Below are positions 48,370 to 56,914 of a stretch of DNA of 64,000 bases, piece after piece. The notes beneath the pieces were generated by a model, which was not told the DNA's origin, searched no databases, and saw only the letters and a list, made by a program, of their open reading frames with translations. The stretch comes from Firmicutes bacterium ASF500 (GTDB lineage Bacteria > Bacillota > Clostridia > Oscillospirales > Oscillospiraceae): NCBI GenBank assembly GCA_000492175.2, contig CP097573.1:1674001-1738000 (forward strand), read 5' to 3'. How positions within the stretch are numbered: the first letter of the stretch is position 1; each line of letters opens with the position of its first letter. The position numbers and the translations under genes were made by a program.

Positions 48370-49173
48370 CTAATCGGACGAATTGCGCTGTTTTCGCTCC
48401 TGAAGCACGCCAATCGCCAACAGGATAACAGCCGCCGCCAGCAGGGCGGCGAAGGTAAGGTAATTCAGACGCCAGGACTGTCCGGTGTCGGGAATCAGGC
48501 GTTCACACAAGGCGTTGAACACCGGGGAGGCCACAGCGGTAATGAGCGTAAATACCCCGGCCTTCAGCCACGGGCCCGCGGGCAGATACCGCAGACAGAT
48601 GAAGTATGCCCATAAAAAGGCCACGCCCACCGCCGCCAGCGGGTAGGCTGCCCCCATCAGCCAGCCTCCGCCGGTAAACCGGTGGACCACCGCCAGCAGG
48701 GGGAACACCCAAACCGAGGTAATCGCCATGCACAGCGGCAGGACATGCCCTCCGCAAAACCGCCAGACGGCCCACCAGCCCCAGGGCAGGGCCACGGAGG
48801 CCAGTACGATCAGGGACCAGCCCAGCCTGTGGAACACGGCCAGCTCCACAATGGGGCACACCACAGCGGCGATGAGACACCCCGCCAGGAGGGCCTGACG
48901 GCACCCCGCCACCACCCTGCGCCAGACGGCGGCCTGACGCGCCTGGACGTGGGCCTGATCGTCGTCGCAGGCGGTAAAGAACTCGTGCTCTGAGATGCCC
49001 AGCTCCCGGCAGATCGCGGGGACCAGGGATACGTCGGGATAGGACAGGTCCCGCTCCCACTTGCTCACGCCCGACTCGGTGACGAACAGCCGCCCGGCCA
49101 GCTCCTTCTGGGTCAGCCCCGCCGCCTGGCGCTTCCTTCTGATGTAAGCGCCGAAGGATTGCTTTTCTTCCAT
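48370..49173 (-). CDS. XRE-type regulator with a C-terminal membrane domain
   Basis: A 267-residue protein. Residues 1-70: helix-turn-helix 'GAYIRRKRQAAGLTQKELAGRLFVTESGVSKWERDLSYPDVSLV'. Residues ~95-260: six or so hydrophobic segments. This architecture is common in Firmicutes, where the HTH is tethered to the membrane. It is first in the znu operon, so it may control metal uptake or simply be co-transcribed (inference). ATG 49173 follows GGGAGG. Confidence 0.82.
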   Translation of the reverse strand: MEEKQSFGAYIRRKRQAAGLTQKELAGRLFVTESGVSKWERDLSYPDVSLVPAICRELGISEHEFFTACDDDQAHVQARQAAVWRRVVAGCRQALLAGCLIAAVVCPIVELAVFHRLGWSLIVLASVALPWGWWAVWRFCGGHVLPLCMAITSVWVFPLLAVVHRFTGGGWLMGAAYPLAAVGVAFLWAYFICLRYLPAGPWLKAGVFTLITAVASPVFNALCERLIPDTGQSWRLNYLTFAALLAAAVILLAIGVLQERKQRNSSD

Positions 49174-49231
49174 ACGAATACCTCCCAAGTATTGGAATCA
49201 GCCGTCCCGCAGATGGGAACGGCCTGGGTCC

Positions 49232-49261
49232 AATGTAGCCCAAGAGGGCAGAGCTTGTCAA
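49232..49261 (-). promoter_or_regulatory. Predicted promoter of the regulator-znuACB operon
   Basis: Minus strand TTGACA (49261-49256), 18-bp spacer and TACATT (49237-49232). No clear Zur palindrome is seen. Confidence 0.5.
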
Positions 49262-49312
49262 TCAATCCCGCCGTTTTTCCAACTCGACCAGCAGTCGAGC
49301 TGAAATTTTCAA

Positions 49313-51523
49313 CTATTTTCCCGCCCGCTCCAGCAGCTCCAGCAAAAGCCGCTCATTCTCGTCGGCGGCCCGGGCCAGCTGGGCGGACTTCTCCCGCAGG
49401 CGGGCCAGGACGCCGTCGTAGCCGGCCATAAGGGTGTCGGCCCGGCGGATGGCCTCGTCCGCGTCGAAGGCCTCCACATCCCCGGCCGCGGGCAGGTCCA
49501 GCTCCTTCAAATAGCTGGACACCTTGGGGTCGTAGACCAGCCCCAGGGCGGGCACCGCCATCCGGGCGGCAAAAATCAGGGTGTGCAGCCGCATAGCCAG
49601 GCACAGACGGGCCTGTCCCAGAACGGCCATCATCTCCCGGGGGGTGCAGGAGGCATCCAGCACATAGGCGGGCTCCTCCATCAGCTCCCGGACTTTGGCG
49701 GTGGTGGCCCGGTCCCGCTCCGGCTGCATCAGCAGGAACACCACCTCCAGGCCGTGGGCCCGGCGGAGGTGGTCGCACAGACGGGCCAGACGGGGGTAGA
49801 ACTCCCCGGCGCTGGCCCAGTCCCGGACGGACACCGCCACAAAGGGGGTATTCGCGGACAGTCCGGCCAGGGACAGCAGCTCCTCCGCCCGCTCCGGGCC
49901 GGCAGGCTCCAGGTGGAACACCGGGTCGGCGGTGACCTGAACGGGGCGGGTGATGCCCATGTCCGTCAGCTCCCTGGCGGAGGCGTGGTCCCGCAGGGTG
50001 ACCAGAGCGGCCCGCTCCACCACCCGCTTGACCCGGCGGCGGTTGGCCGGCTTGCGCACCGGGCCGATTCCGTTGGCATAGAGCATCACCGGCTTGCGCA
50101 GCCACTGGGCGCAGTGGATCACCGACAGGTAGTAGACCAGGGACCGGGTGGAGGTTGCGTCCTGGAGCAGGCTCCCTCCGCCGGACAGCAGGGCGTCGCA
50201 CCGGCGCAGGGCCTGGAACACCTTCCACATCCGAAACCGGGGGACGGCCTCAATACCGTACTGCTTCCGGGTCTGCTCCGGGTCGTTGGACAGCACGGTG
50301 ACCGACACCTCGCCGCTGACCGCCCGGATATTCTGATAGATGGACTCCAGAATGGCGTCGTCCCCGGCATTGCCAAAGCCGTAGTAGCCGCTCATGACAA
50401 CATGGTATTTCCGCTTGCGCGCCTGGTCATACATATTCAGGCAGTCCGCCGCCATCCGGCGCACCGAGTAGTGGTCGAAAATGACCTGACGGCCATAGGC
50501 CCCCAGCTCCGCCTTCCGCTCCGGCGGCAGGGCAAAGGCGGCGGCCACGTCGGCCAGCAGCACCTTGGGCTCGGACAGGGGCAGGCCCCGGCAGCAGAAG
50601 TTGCCCGCCTGGGCCTCGGCCAGCTTGTCCGGGGTAAACAGGCCGTGATAGCCCTCGTTGCCCGCCACGATGACGGGCTTCCCGGCGGACATGGCCTCCA
50701 GCGCCGCCCGGGACACCCCCACAAAGACCTCCCCCGCCGCCACAATCTCGTTGATGTCGGTGCGGGGGCCGGTCATGGTAACGCAGGCCCGGCCCAGCTG
50801 GGCGTTGATCTCCTGGGCCCGGGCCTTCCATTTCTCAAAGACGTTGCCCCCCCCGGCGATGAGCAGCTGGATGCCGGGGACCGCCCGGTCCAGCTCCGGG
50901 GCCAGCTCAATGAGCTGACCGGCCACCAGGGCCCGGTCCTCGTCCATCCGGCTGACATAGGACAGGATGGGCTTTGACCGGTCCAGGCCGAACTCCCGGA
51001 CCACCCGCTCCCCCGACACGCCGGGGGAAAACTTCTCTGTGTCGATGCCGTTTATGGTCACCGAGATGTGCTCGGCGGGCAGGCCGTACTCCCGGATGAG
51101 GTAGGCCTTGATGTCGTCGGACACCGCCACTGTCCGCTCCCCCCAGTCGGTGAGGTAGCGCAGGGCGCCGCTGGTGTCAAAGACCCAGTGGGCGGTGGTG
51201 ACGAAGGGCAACTTCATCTTCCGGCACAGGGCGCCGCACAGAAAGGCGGGGATGCGGGCGTGGGCGTGGACCACGTCGGGCCGCTCCTCCCGGAGCACCC
51301 GGTCCAGGACCGCCCGGGCCCTTCTCATGTCCCGGACGCTCCGCCGGTGGAGGGGGGCTTGGTAGTGCCGGATGCCGGCGGCGGTGATTTCAGGGACATA
51401 GACCCCGCCGTTGGAGACGATGGCCAGGTCGTGCCCCTCGTCCTTCAGCTCCTTGGCCAGCTCTACGATATGGGTCTCGGCCCCGCCGATGTCCAGGCCC
51501 ATTGTGACCATCAGTATCTTCAT
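49313..51523 (-). CDS. csaB: Fusion of GT4 glycosyltransferase and CsaB polysaccharide pyruvyltransferase
   Basis: A 736-residue protein. Residues 1-370 are a GT4 glycosyltransferase ('MVTMGLDIGGAETHIVELAKEL', 'VAVSDDIKAYLI', 'SAGKPVIVAGNEG'). Residues 375-720 are a CsaB pyruvyltransferase ('MSGYYGFGNAGDDAILESIYQNI', 'LLSGGGSLLQDATS', 'RLHTLIFAARMAVPALGLVYDPKV'). CsaB adds pyruvate ketals to the secondary cell-wall polymer bound by SLH domains. The downstream end is followed by 124 bp without features. It is last in a six-gene polysaccharide operon. Confidence 0.92.
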   Translation of the reverse strand: MKILMVTMGLDIGGAETHIVELAKELKDEGHDLAIVSNGGVYVPEITAAGIRHYQAPLHRRSVRDMRRARAVLDRVLREERPDVVHAHARIPAFLCGALCRKMKLPFVTTAHWVFDTSGALRYLTDWGERTVAVSDDIKAYLIREYGLPAEHISVTINGIDTEKFSPGVSGERVVREFGLDRSKPILSYVSRMDEDRALVAGQLIELAPELDRAVPGIQLLIAGGGNVFEKWKARAQEINAQLGRACVTMTGPRTDINEIVAAGEVFVGVSRAALEAMSAGKPVIVAGNEGYHGLFTPDKLAEAQAGNFCCRGLPLSEPKVLLADVAAAFALPPERKAELGAYGRQVIFDHYSVRRMAADCLNMYDQARKRKYHVVMSGYYGFGNAGDDAILESIYQNIRAVSGEVSVTVLSNDPEQTRKQYGIEAVPRFRMWKVFQALRRCDALLSGGGSLLQDATSTRSLVYYLSVIHCAQWLRKPVMLYANGIGPVRKPANRRRVKRVVERAALVTLRDHASARELTDMGITRPVQVTADPVFHLEPAGPERAEELLSLAGLSANTPFVAVSVRDWASAGEFYPRLARLCDHLRRAHGLEVVFLLMQPERDRATTAKVRELMEEPAYVLDASCTPREMMAVLGQARLCLAMRLHTLIFAARMAVPALGLVYDPKVSSYLKELDLPAAGDVEAFDADEAIRRADTLMAGYDGVLARLREKSAQLARAADENERLLLELLERAGK

Positions 51524-51545
51524 GTGGTTCCTCTCTTCCCGGGGC

Positions 51546-52058
51546 TCAATAGACATCCATCACCGTGCCGATAAACTTGGTCAGCAGGGTGGAGTAATTC
51601 CGCTTGGAGTTGACGCCCACCCGGTACTCGTCGTTGACGGTGTAGGTCCTGCCCTCCAGCGTGGCGGAGCTCTCAATGGTAATCAGCATATCCACCGTGC
51701 CCTCGATGGGAATCCGCTCCACGGTGCCGTCGGTCAGGCCGGTGAGGGCGGTGCCGGGGTCGTTCTCCACCTCGATGGCGGTGATGACGCCCAGGACGTT
51801 CTTGCCGTCGAAGTGGTCGGCGTCCCAGATCTCGTCGCCCACATGGAGGGAGTTGAAGATATAATTCTTCTGGGCCTCTGCCCGCACCTGGATGGTGATG
51901 GTCTGGGCGGGCTGGCCGGATACCGGCTTCTGGTCCGCGTTCATCCGGACGTTTTTCACATAGAGCGCCAGGGCCATCACCAGGACCACGGCAATGACCA
52001 GCAGGTCAATCACGCTGATTTTGCCCCAGAGCCGCCCGTTTTCGTCGATGATCTTCAT
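51546..52058 (-). CDS. DUF4330 family membrane-anchored protein (1)
   Basis: A 170-residue protein: short cytoplasmic start 'MKIIDENGRLWGKISVIDLL', one transmembrane helix (about 17-36), then an extracytoplasmic beta-rich domain. The N-terminal sequence is diagnostic of DUF4330, a family of unknown function often near wall-polysaccharide genes. It overlaps its paralog by 4 bp. Confidence 0.82.
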   Translation of the reverse strand: MKIIDENGRLWGKISVIDLLVIAVVLVMALALYVKNVRMNADQKPVSGQPAQTITIQVRAEAQKNYIFNSLHVGDEIWDADHFDGKNVLGVITAIEVENDPGTALTGLTDGTVERIPIEGTVDMLITIESSATLEGRTYTVNDEYRVGVNSKRNYSTLLTKFIGTVMDVY

Positions 52059-52576
52059 TTGCTCTCCTCCCCGAAGGTCTCTATGATCTCGATGGCCTCC
52101 ACCATGCCGCTGCCCATATAGCCGTCGCCTCTGAGGTAGGCCATCTCCCCTACGCGGATGGGGCAGTCCTCCTCCTCCACCGTGACGCCGTAGGGATTGA
52201 TTCCGCAGGAGGCCTGGATGGTAATCAGCACGTCCTCATAGCCCTCGGCCACCGCCAGTACCTGACGGCGGGTCTCCATGTTGTTCACCGCCACATGGCC
52301 GGGCGCCACCTCCATGCCGATGATCTCGCCCATGGGGCGGTTCTTGATGTTGTCCGTCACCTTGTCCCCGATCTGAACGAAGCTGTTGAAGCCCTCGGGC
52401 ACGCAGGACAGGCGGACGGTATACTGGACGGAGCCTTTTGTCACATTGTCCTCCTTGGTGGGCGTGGGGTTCAGGATCATCCAGCCCAGGACGGCGGCGG
52501 CGATCAGAGCCGCCGCCAGGACGATGCCGTCAAACAGGTTCAGGCGCAGGCGGAATTTGGGTGTGTTCTGTTCCAT
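52055..52576 (-). CDS. DUF4330-like membrane-anchored protein (2)
   Basis: A 173-residue paralog-like protein with the same layout: 'LRLNLFDGIVLAAALIAAAVLGWMIL' (transmembrane helix at about 12-36) and an outer domain with 'FNSFVQIGDKVTDNIKNRPMGEIIGMEVAPGH' and a matching 'EDVLITIQA' strand. Two tandem DUF4330 genes may form a heteromer at the polysaccharide export site (inference). Confidence 0.75.
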   Translation of the reverse strand: MEQNTPKFRLRLNLFDGIVLAAALIAAAVLGWMILNPTPTKEDNVTKGSVQYTVRLSCVPEGFNSFVQIGDKVTDNIKNRPMGEIIGMEVAPGHVAVNNMETRRQVLAVAEGYEDVLITIQASCGINPYGVTVEEEDCPIRVGEMAYLRGDGYMGSGMVEAIEIIETFGEESK

Positions 52577-53694
52577 TATTGAGCTCCTTTCAGGACATTC
52601 AGGTAAACGTCCTCAATTTTTTTGGCAAAGATTTCTCCCGTAAAACGGGCCCTGTAGATTTCCACGGCCCTCCGGCCCATCTGTTCCAGCTCCTGGGGGC
52701 TGTCCATCAGCCGGGCGATGGCCTTGGCCAGGGCGGCGGCGTTCCGGGTAGGGAAGAGCAGGCCGTCCTCCCCGTCGTCCACCAGCCAGGGGTTGCCGCC
52801 GTAGTCGCTGACCACCGCGGGCAGGCCCATGCTCATCCCCTCCAGGATGGACAAGCTGGAGGTCTCGGTGCCGTAGGAGGCGTTGAGCTGTAAATCCAGC
52901 ACCGACAGCAGAGGGGCCACGTCGGACACGAAGCCCAAAAACCGGACACTGTCCTCCAGGCCCAGCCGGGCGGTCTCGGCGCGCAGGGTCTCCTCGTAGG
53001 GTCCCACGCCGGCAATGAGCAGCTTGACGGGCCGGCCCTCCTTTCGGAGGTCCGCCAGGGCCTGGAGTATGTCCATATGGCCCTTGTAATCCTCCAGTCG
53101 GGCCAGGATGCCCAGAACGAAATCCCCCTCCCGGAGGTCCCACTGGGCCCGGAGCTTGTCCGTCTCCTCCCTGGGGCGGCGGGCCACCGGGGCCACGCCG
53201 TTCATCATCACGGTGATCTTTTTCTCCGAGATGCCCCCGTCGGTGAGGTTCTTCGCCGCCGCCGGGCTGACGGCGACGATGCGGTCGGCGTAGTGCTCGT
53301 TAATCAGCTTGTTCACCCACCGCCCGGGGGGATAGCGGAGCTTGGCAGGCACCGGGAAGGCGGAGTGGCGGCTGTACACCACCGGGACCCTCTGTCCCTT
53401 GGCGGCAATACGCCCGGACAGACAGCCGTGGGTGTGGATCAGGTCGGGCCGCTCCCGGGCGATCAGCCCCTTGAGGGTCTTTACGTCCCCCCGGTCAAAG
53501 GAGCGGTCGGCGATGCCGCCCACCTCCAGCACCCGGGCCCCCGCCCCCTCCAGAGGGGGCTTGAGCAGGCTGTTCCGGGGCAGGGCCACCCAGGTCTCGA
53601 ACTGGGTGCGGTCACTGTAGCGCAGGTAGTTCAGCAGCACCCGGCCCGCGCCGCCGATGTTGGTGTCGCTGATGATATTCATCACTCGAATCAC
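52576..53694 (-). CDS. GT4 family glycosyltransferase
   Basis: A 372-residue GT-B transferase: 'DTNIGGAGRVLLNYLRY', 'IVAVSPAAAKNLTDGGISEKKITVMMNGV', and the donor-site 'NASYGTETSSLSILEGMSMGLPAVVSDYGGNPWLV'. It uses an NDP-sugar to extend a glycan, here likely the wall polymer. It shares one base with the following DUF4330 gene and 4 bp with the polymerase gene. Confidence 0.9.
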   Translation of the reverse strand: MIRVMNIISDTNIGGAGRVLLNYLRYSDRTQFETWVALPRNSLLKPPLEGAGARVLEVGGIADRSFDRGDVKTLKGLIARERPDLIHTHGCLSGRIAAKGQRVPVVYSRHSAFPVPAKLRYPPGRWVNKLINEHYADRIVAVSPAAAKNLTDGGISEKKITVMMNGVAPVARRPREETDKLRAQWDLREGDFVLGILARLEDYKGHMDILQALADLRKEGRPVKLLIAGVGPYEETLRAETARLGLEDSVRFLGFVSDVAPLLSVLDLQLNASYGTETSSLSILEGMSMGLPAVVSDYGGNPWLVDDGEDGLLFPTRNAAALAKAIARLMDSPQELEQMGRRAVEIYRARFTGEIFAKKIEDVYLNVLKGAQ

Positions 53695-55139
53695 GCCATC
53701 GCCCTCCCCTCTGGCATCTGGCTGCGGTGGGCGCTGGCGATTCCCAGGGCCAGGCAGGCCCAGAAGAGGAAAAGCACCCGGTAGTTATAGAAGGAGAAGT
53801 CCGTCATGGCCTGGAGCAGGAAGCCCACCATGCCGCTGGTAAAGGCGGTCTGATACAGGCGGCTGGTCCAGTCCTTCTCCCGGCTGACGGCGGAGCCCAT
53901 AGTCCGGAAGTAGACGAAGAGCAGAATCAAAAAGACCACCAGAGCGGCCACACCCGCGTCGCACATGATCTGGAGGTACAGGTTGTGGGAGTGGGGGGCC
54001 GTCACGGCGCTGAAGCTGTATTTGGCATAGACGGCGTTGAAGGCCTCATTCCCCGGGCCGATGCCGCACAGCCAGTAGTCCCGCAGCATATCCAGGGTTC
54101 CCAGCCAGATATACATCCGGTAGGAGGAGGAGGCGTCCCCCAGGTTGCCGATGCTGGTAAACCGGGTGAGCACCGTGGCCGGAAGGACCAGCCACATCAC
54201 CGCCAGGGCCGCGGGGGCCAGAAGCAGCAGCCGGGCGTTCAGCATAACGAAGAAGACCGCCCCCGCCGCCAGCAGGCCCAGCCAGGCCCCCCGGGACATG
54301 GTCAGAAGCATACACACGCACATCAGCCCGCAGCAGGCCAGATAGAACAGCCGGCTCCACCACCCCTTGGCGGCCAGCAGCTTAGCCCCGCCCAGCGGGA
54401 TGATCAGGAGGAGGTACTGCCCCAGCATATTGGGGTTCTCCAGGGTGGAGGAGGCCCGGAAGCTGATGGAGGAGAACATATCGCTGTCCACCCAGGCGGC
54501 GGACTGATAGCCCCAGCGGAAGACATATTGCAGGATGCCGTAGACCGACACCGCCGCCCCCGCCAGTACCAGGAGGGTGACGGCCACGTCCAGCTGCCTC
54601 CAGTTGGTGACCGCGCTGTACAGCGCCAGGGAGAAGAGAATGAAGGCCACCGTCAGCAGGCCGGGGTTCAGGCTGGACTTCAGGTCCACCGAGACGAAGG
54701 TGGCGGCCAGATAGATAGCGGCGTATAACAGCACATACCGGCCGGTGGGGTTCCAGAGGGACCGGCGCGCCCGGTCCCGGGCCAGGGCCAGCAGGACGGC
54801 GCAGAAGCCCACCAGCGACAGCCCCAGCACCGCCATCGTGGGGGCCAGGGGGGCCAGCGCCGCCGGGAGAACGCACCAGAACCACGTTTTTCCAAAGACG
54901 CTCCCGGCAAAGAGCCGCTCCAGCCTCAGCCTGTCATACAGCCAGGACAGCCCGTCCCGGAACAGGGTCCAGAGCCGGTAAAACACACTGTGCTCCGCCG
55001 CCGCCCGGCCCCGGCTCCCCGGATGGAGGAACCACTGGGCCAGACCGCTGGCCCGCCACTGGGCCCCGCACCAGACGCACAGCGCCATCAGCGCCTGCCA
55101 GACCCGGCTGGCGTTTAAAATGTCTCTCGCGTGTTCCAT
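53691..55139 (-). CDS. O-antigen ligase/polymerase family membrane protein
   Basis: A 482-residue protein with roughly ten to twelve hydrophobic segments and a large extracytoplasmic loop. The Wzy/WaaL pattern is seen in 'SSTLENPNMLGQYLLLIIPLGGAKLL', 'SRGAWLGLLAAG' and 'GIGPGNEAFNAVYAKYSF...APHSHNLYLQI' (His-containing catalytic loop). It probably polymerises or ligates the wall glycan on the outer face of the membrane. Confidence 0.85.
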   Translation of the reverse strand: MEHARDILNASRVWQALMALCVWCGAQWRASGLAQWFLHPGSRGRAAAEHSVFYRLWTLFRDGLSWLYDRLRLERLFAGSVFGKTWFWCVLPAALAPLAPTMAVLGLSLVGFCAVLLALARDRARRSLWNPTGRYVLLYAAIYLAATFVSVDLKSSLNPGLLTVAFILFSLALYSAVTNWRQLDVAVTLLVLAGAAVSVYGILQYVFRWGYQSAAWVDSDMFSSISFRASSTLENPNMLGQYLLLIIPLGGAKLLAAKGWWSRLFYLACCGLMCVCMLLTMSRGAWLGLLAAGAVFFVMLNARLLLLAPAALAVMWLVLPATVLTRFTSIGNLGDASSSYRMYIWLGTLDMLRDYWLCGIGPGNEAFNAVYAKYSFSAVTAPHSHNLYLQIMCDAGVAALVVFLILLFVYFRTMGSAVSREKDWTSRLYQTAFTSGMVGFLLQAMTDFSFYNYRVLFLFWACLALGIASAHRSQMPEGRAMA

Positions 55140-55153
55140 GATTCGACCTCATT

Positions 55154-56668
55154 TCACTGCTTCTTTTTCACCAGGGACAGCACCGCCCCGGCCTCCTCCA
55201 CCCGGAGTATCAGGGCCAGGAGGAAGTAGAGCGCCGCGCCTGCGAGGGCGCACAGGCCCAATGTCACAAGCTCGCCCAGCTTACCGCCGGACAGCAGGAT
55301 GGATAACCGCCCCACCATGAGCTGGACGCACAGGCCCATCCCGGCGGCGGCCAGGACCATTTTCCCCAGGTCCAGCAGGGCCGCCCGGTCCAGGATCATG
55401 TCCCCGCCCCGCTGGAGAGGCAGAAGGAGGAGCAGGGCGTAAATGGTGGAGGACAGGGCGGAGGCCAGCGCCAGGCCGGCCACCTCCAGCCTCTCGGCCA
55501 GCAGGGCGCACAGAGCGATGTTGGCGGCGATGCACACCGCCCCCGCCACCAGGGGCTCCCGCCCCCGCTGACGGGCGAAATACACCCGGCTGAGGACGTT
55601 TTGCAGGGCGTACCCCGCCATGCCCAGAGACATCCAGCTCAGCGCCAGATAGGTGATCCAGACGGAGAAGCCGTCAAAGTTCCCCCCGCCGTAGATGAGG
55701 GAGATCAGCGGCCGGGCCACCGTCATCAGTCCCGCCGACATGGGCAGAATGAAGAACATGGTGTACCGGACGGTCTGTCGGATGGTGGACAAAAAGTCCT
55801 CCTCCCGTCCCCCGGCGGTAAGGCGGGACAGCTTGGGGAAAATCACGTTGGTCACCGACAGGACGAACACCCCGGCAATCACCAGATAGAGGTTGGAGGC
55901 GTACTCCAGCGCGGCCACCCCCGCCCCCTCGTACATCCGGGAGCCGAACCGGGAGTTGATGGCCAGGGTGATGGGCTGCACCCAGGTGGACACCATCACC
56001 GGGCCCATGAGAAGCAGTACCTTTTTCATTCCCTCCGACCTCAGCTCCAGTCCGGGGCGCAGGGGGCTGTTCAGCTTTTTCAGGGGAGGCAGGAGAATGA
56101 CCCCCTGCAAAAACCACCCCAGAAGGTAGGCCCCCGCCAGGCCGTAGATGCCCAACTCCCGGTCCAGGATGAAGAAATAGGCGATAATCACCAGGTTGGA
56201 CACGGTGGACATGAGGGCCGGGGCGGTGAAGTGGTCCTGGGCCTGGAGCACCCCCACCAGGGAGAAGGCAATGCCGGAAAAGAGCACCGTGGGGAACATC
56301 ACCCGGGTGAGGGAAATTGCCAGCGCTCTGGTATAGGGGTCGGCGTAGTCGGCGAAGAGGGCGACGAAGGGCCCGGGGAAGGCCATCCCCACCAGGGTGA
56401 GGGCCCCGGTGAGCAGGGCCACCACGGTGAGGAAGCTTCCGGCGAAGCGCAGGGCCTCCCGCTTGCCCTTTTTCTCCAAATACTCGCTGAATACCGGGAT
56501 AAAGCAGGCGGCGATGGCCGAGGCAAACACCGCGTCGAAAAACACCCGGGGGATGCGGCTGGCGGTGAAGAAGGCGTTGGCCGCGGGGCCGGTGTCGTAG
56601 TGGATGGCCAGGAGCCGGTCCCGGTACAGACCAAGCACCTTGCCGATCAGGGTCAGCACCATCATCAC
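55154..56668 (-). CDS. murJ: MurJ/MviN-type lipid flippase
   Basis: A 504-residue membrane protein with about 14 segments and the MOP-superfamily MurJ pattern ('LIGKVLGLYRDRLLA', 'TASRIPRVFFDAVFASAIAACFIPVFSEYL', 'TRVMFPTVLFSG'). It would flip lipid II or a polysaccharide-linked lipid. The conserved N-terminus probably continues upstream: an in-frame CTG at 56707, with GGGAGGG 8 bp ahead, would add 13 residues of the usual lead. First gene of the polysaccharide operon. Confidence 0.88.
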   Translation of the reverse strand: MMMVLTLIGKVLGLYRDRLLAIHYDTGPAANAFFTASRIPRVFFDAVFASAIAACFIPVFSEYLEKKGKREALRFAGSFLTVVALLTGALTLVGMAFPGPFVALFADYADPYTRALAISLTRVMFPTVLFSGIAFSLVGVLQAQDHFTAPALMSTVSNLVIIAYFFILDRELGIYGLAGAYLLGWFLQGVILLPPLKKLNSPLRPGLELRSEGMKKVLLLMGPVMVSTWVQPITLAINSRFGSRMYEGAGVAALEYASNLYLVIAGVFVLSVTNVIFPKLSRLTAGGREEDFLSTIRQTVRYTMFFILPMSAGLMTVARPLISLIYGGGNFDGFSVWITYLALSWMSLGMAGYALQNVLSRVYFARQRGREPLVAGAVCIAANIALCALLAERLEVAGLALASALSSTIYALLLLLPLQRGGDMILDRAALLDLGKMVLAAAGMGLCVQLMVGRLSILLSGGKLGELVTLGLCALAGAALYFLLALILRVEEAGAVLSLVKKKQ

Positions 56669-56743
56669 GCTGATGGCCCTGGCCGCGTTGTTGTGCTGTT
56701 CCTCCAGGGGACTTCCCTCCCAACGTTTTTACATAATTGGTAT

Positions 56744-56772
56744 ATTATACACCGTTTTCCAGCTTTTTTCAA
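56744..56772 (-). promoter_or_regulatory. Predicted sigma-A promoter of the murJ-csaB operon
   Basis: Minus strand TTGAAA (56772-56767), 17-bp spacer and TATAAT (56749-56744). Confidence 0.75.
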
Positions 56773-56814
56773 CCCGGACATTCATGAAGCTTTTATGAAC
56801 AGTCAAATCCCCCG

Positions 56815-56843
56815 TTGCAACCCTCCCCCGCCTCTGATATAAT
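56815..56843 (+). promoter_or_regulatory. Predicted sigma-A promoter of the SLH-domain glycosidase
   Basis: TTGCAA (56815-56820), 17-bp spacer and TATAAT (56838-56843), divergent from the murJ promoter only 43 bp away. Confidence 0.7.
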
Positions 56844-56914
56844 GACAGCCGGGGGACAGTCCCCCAGTCCATTCCCCATACCCAACGATACGTTCGTCAG
56901 AAAGGAACCTCTCC

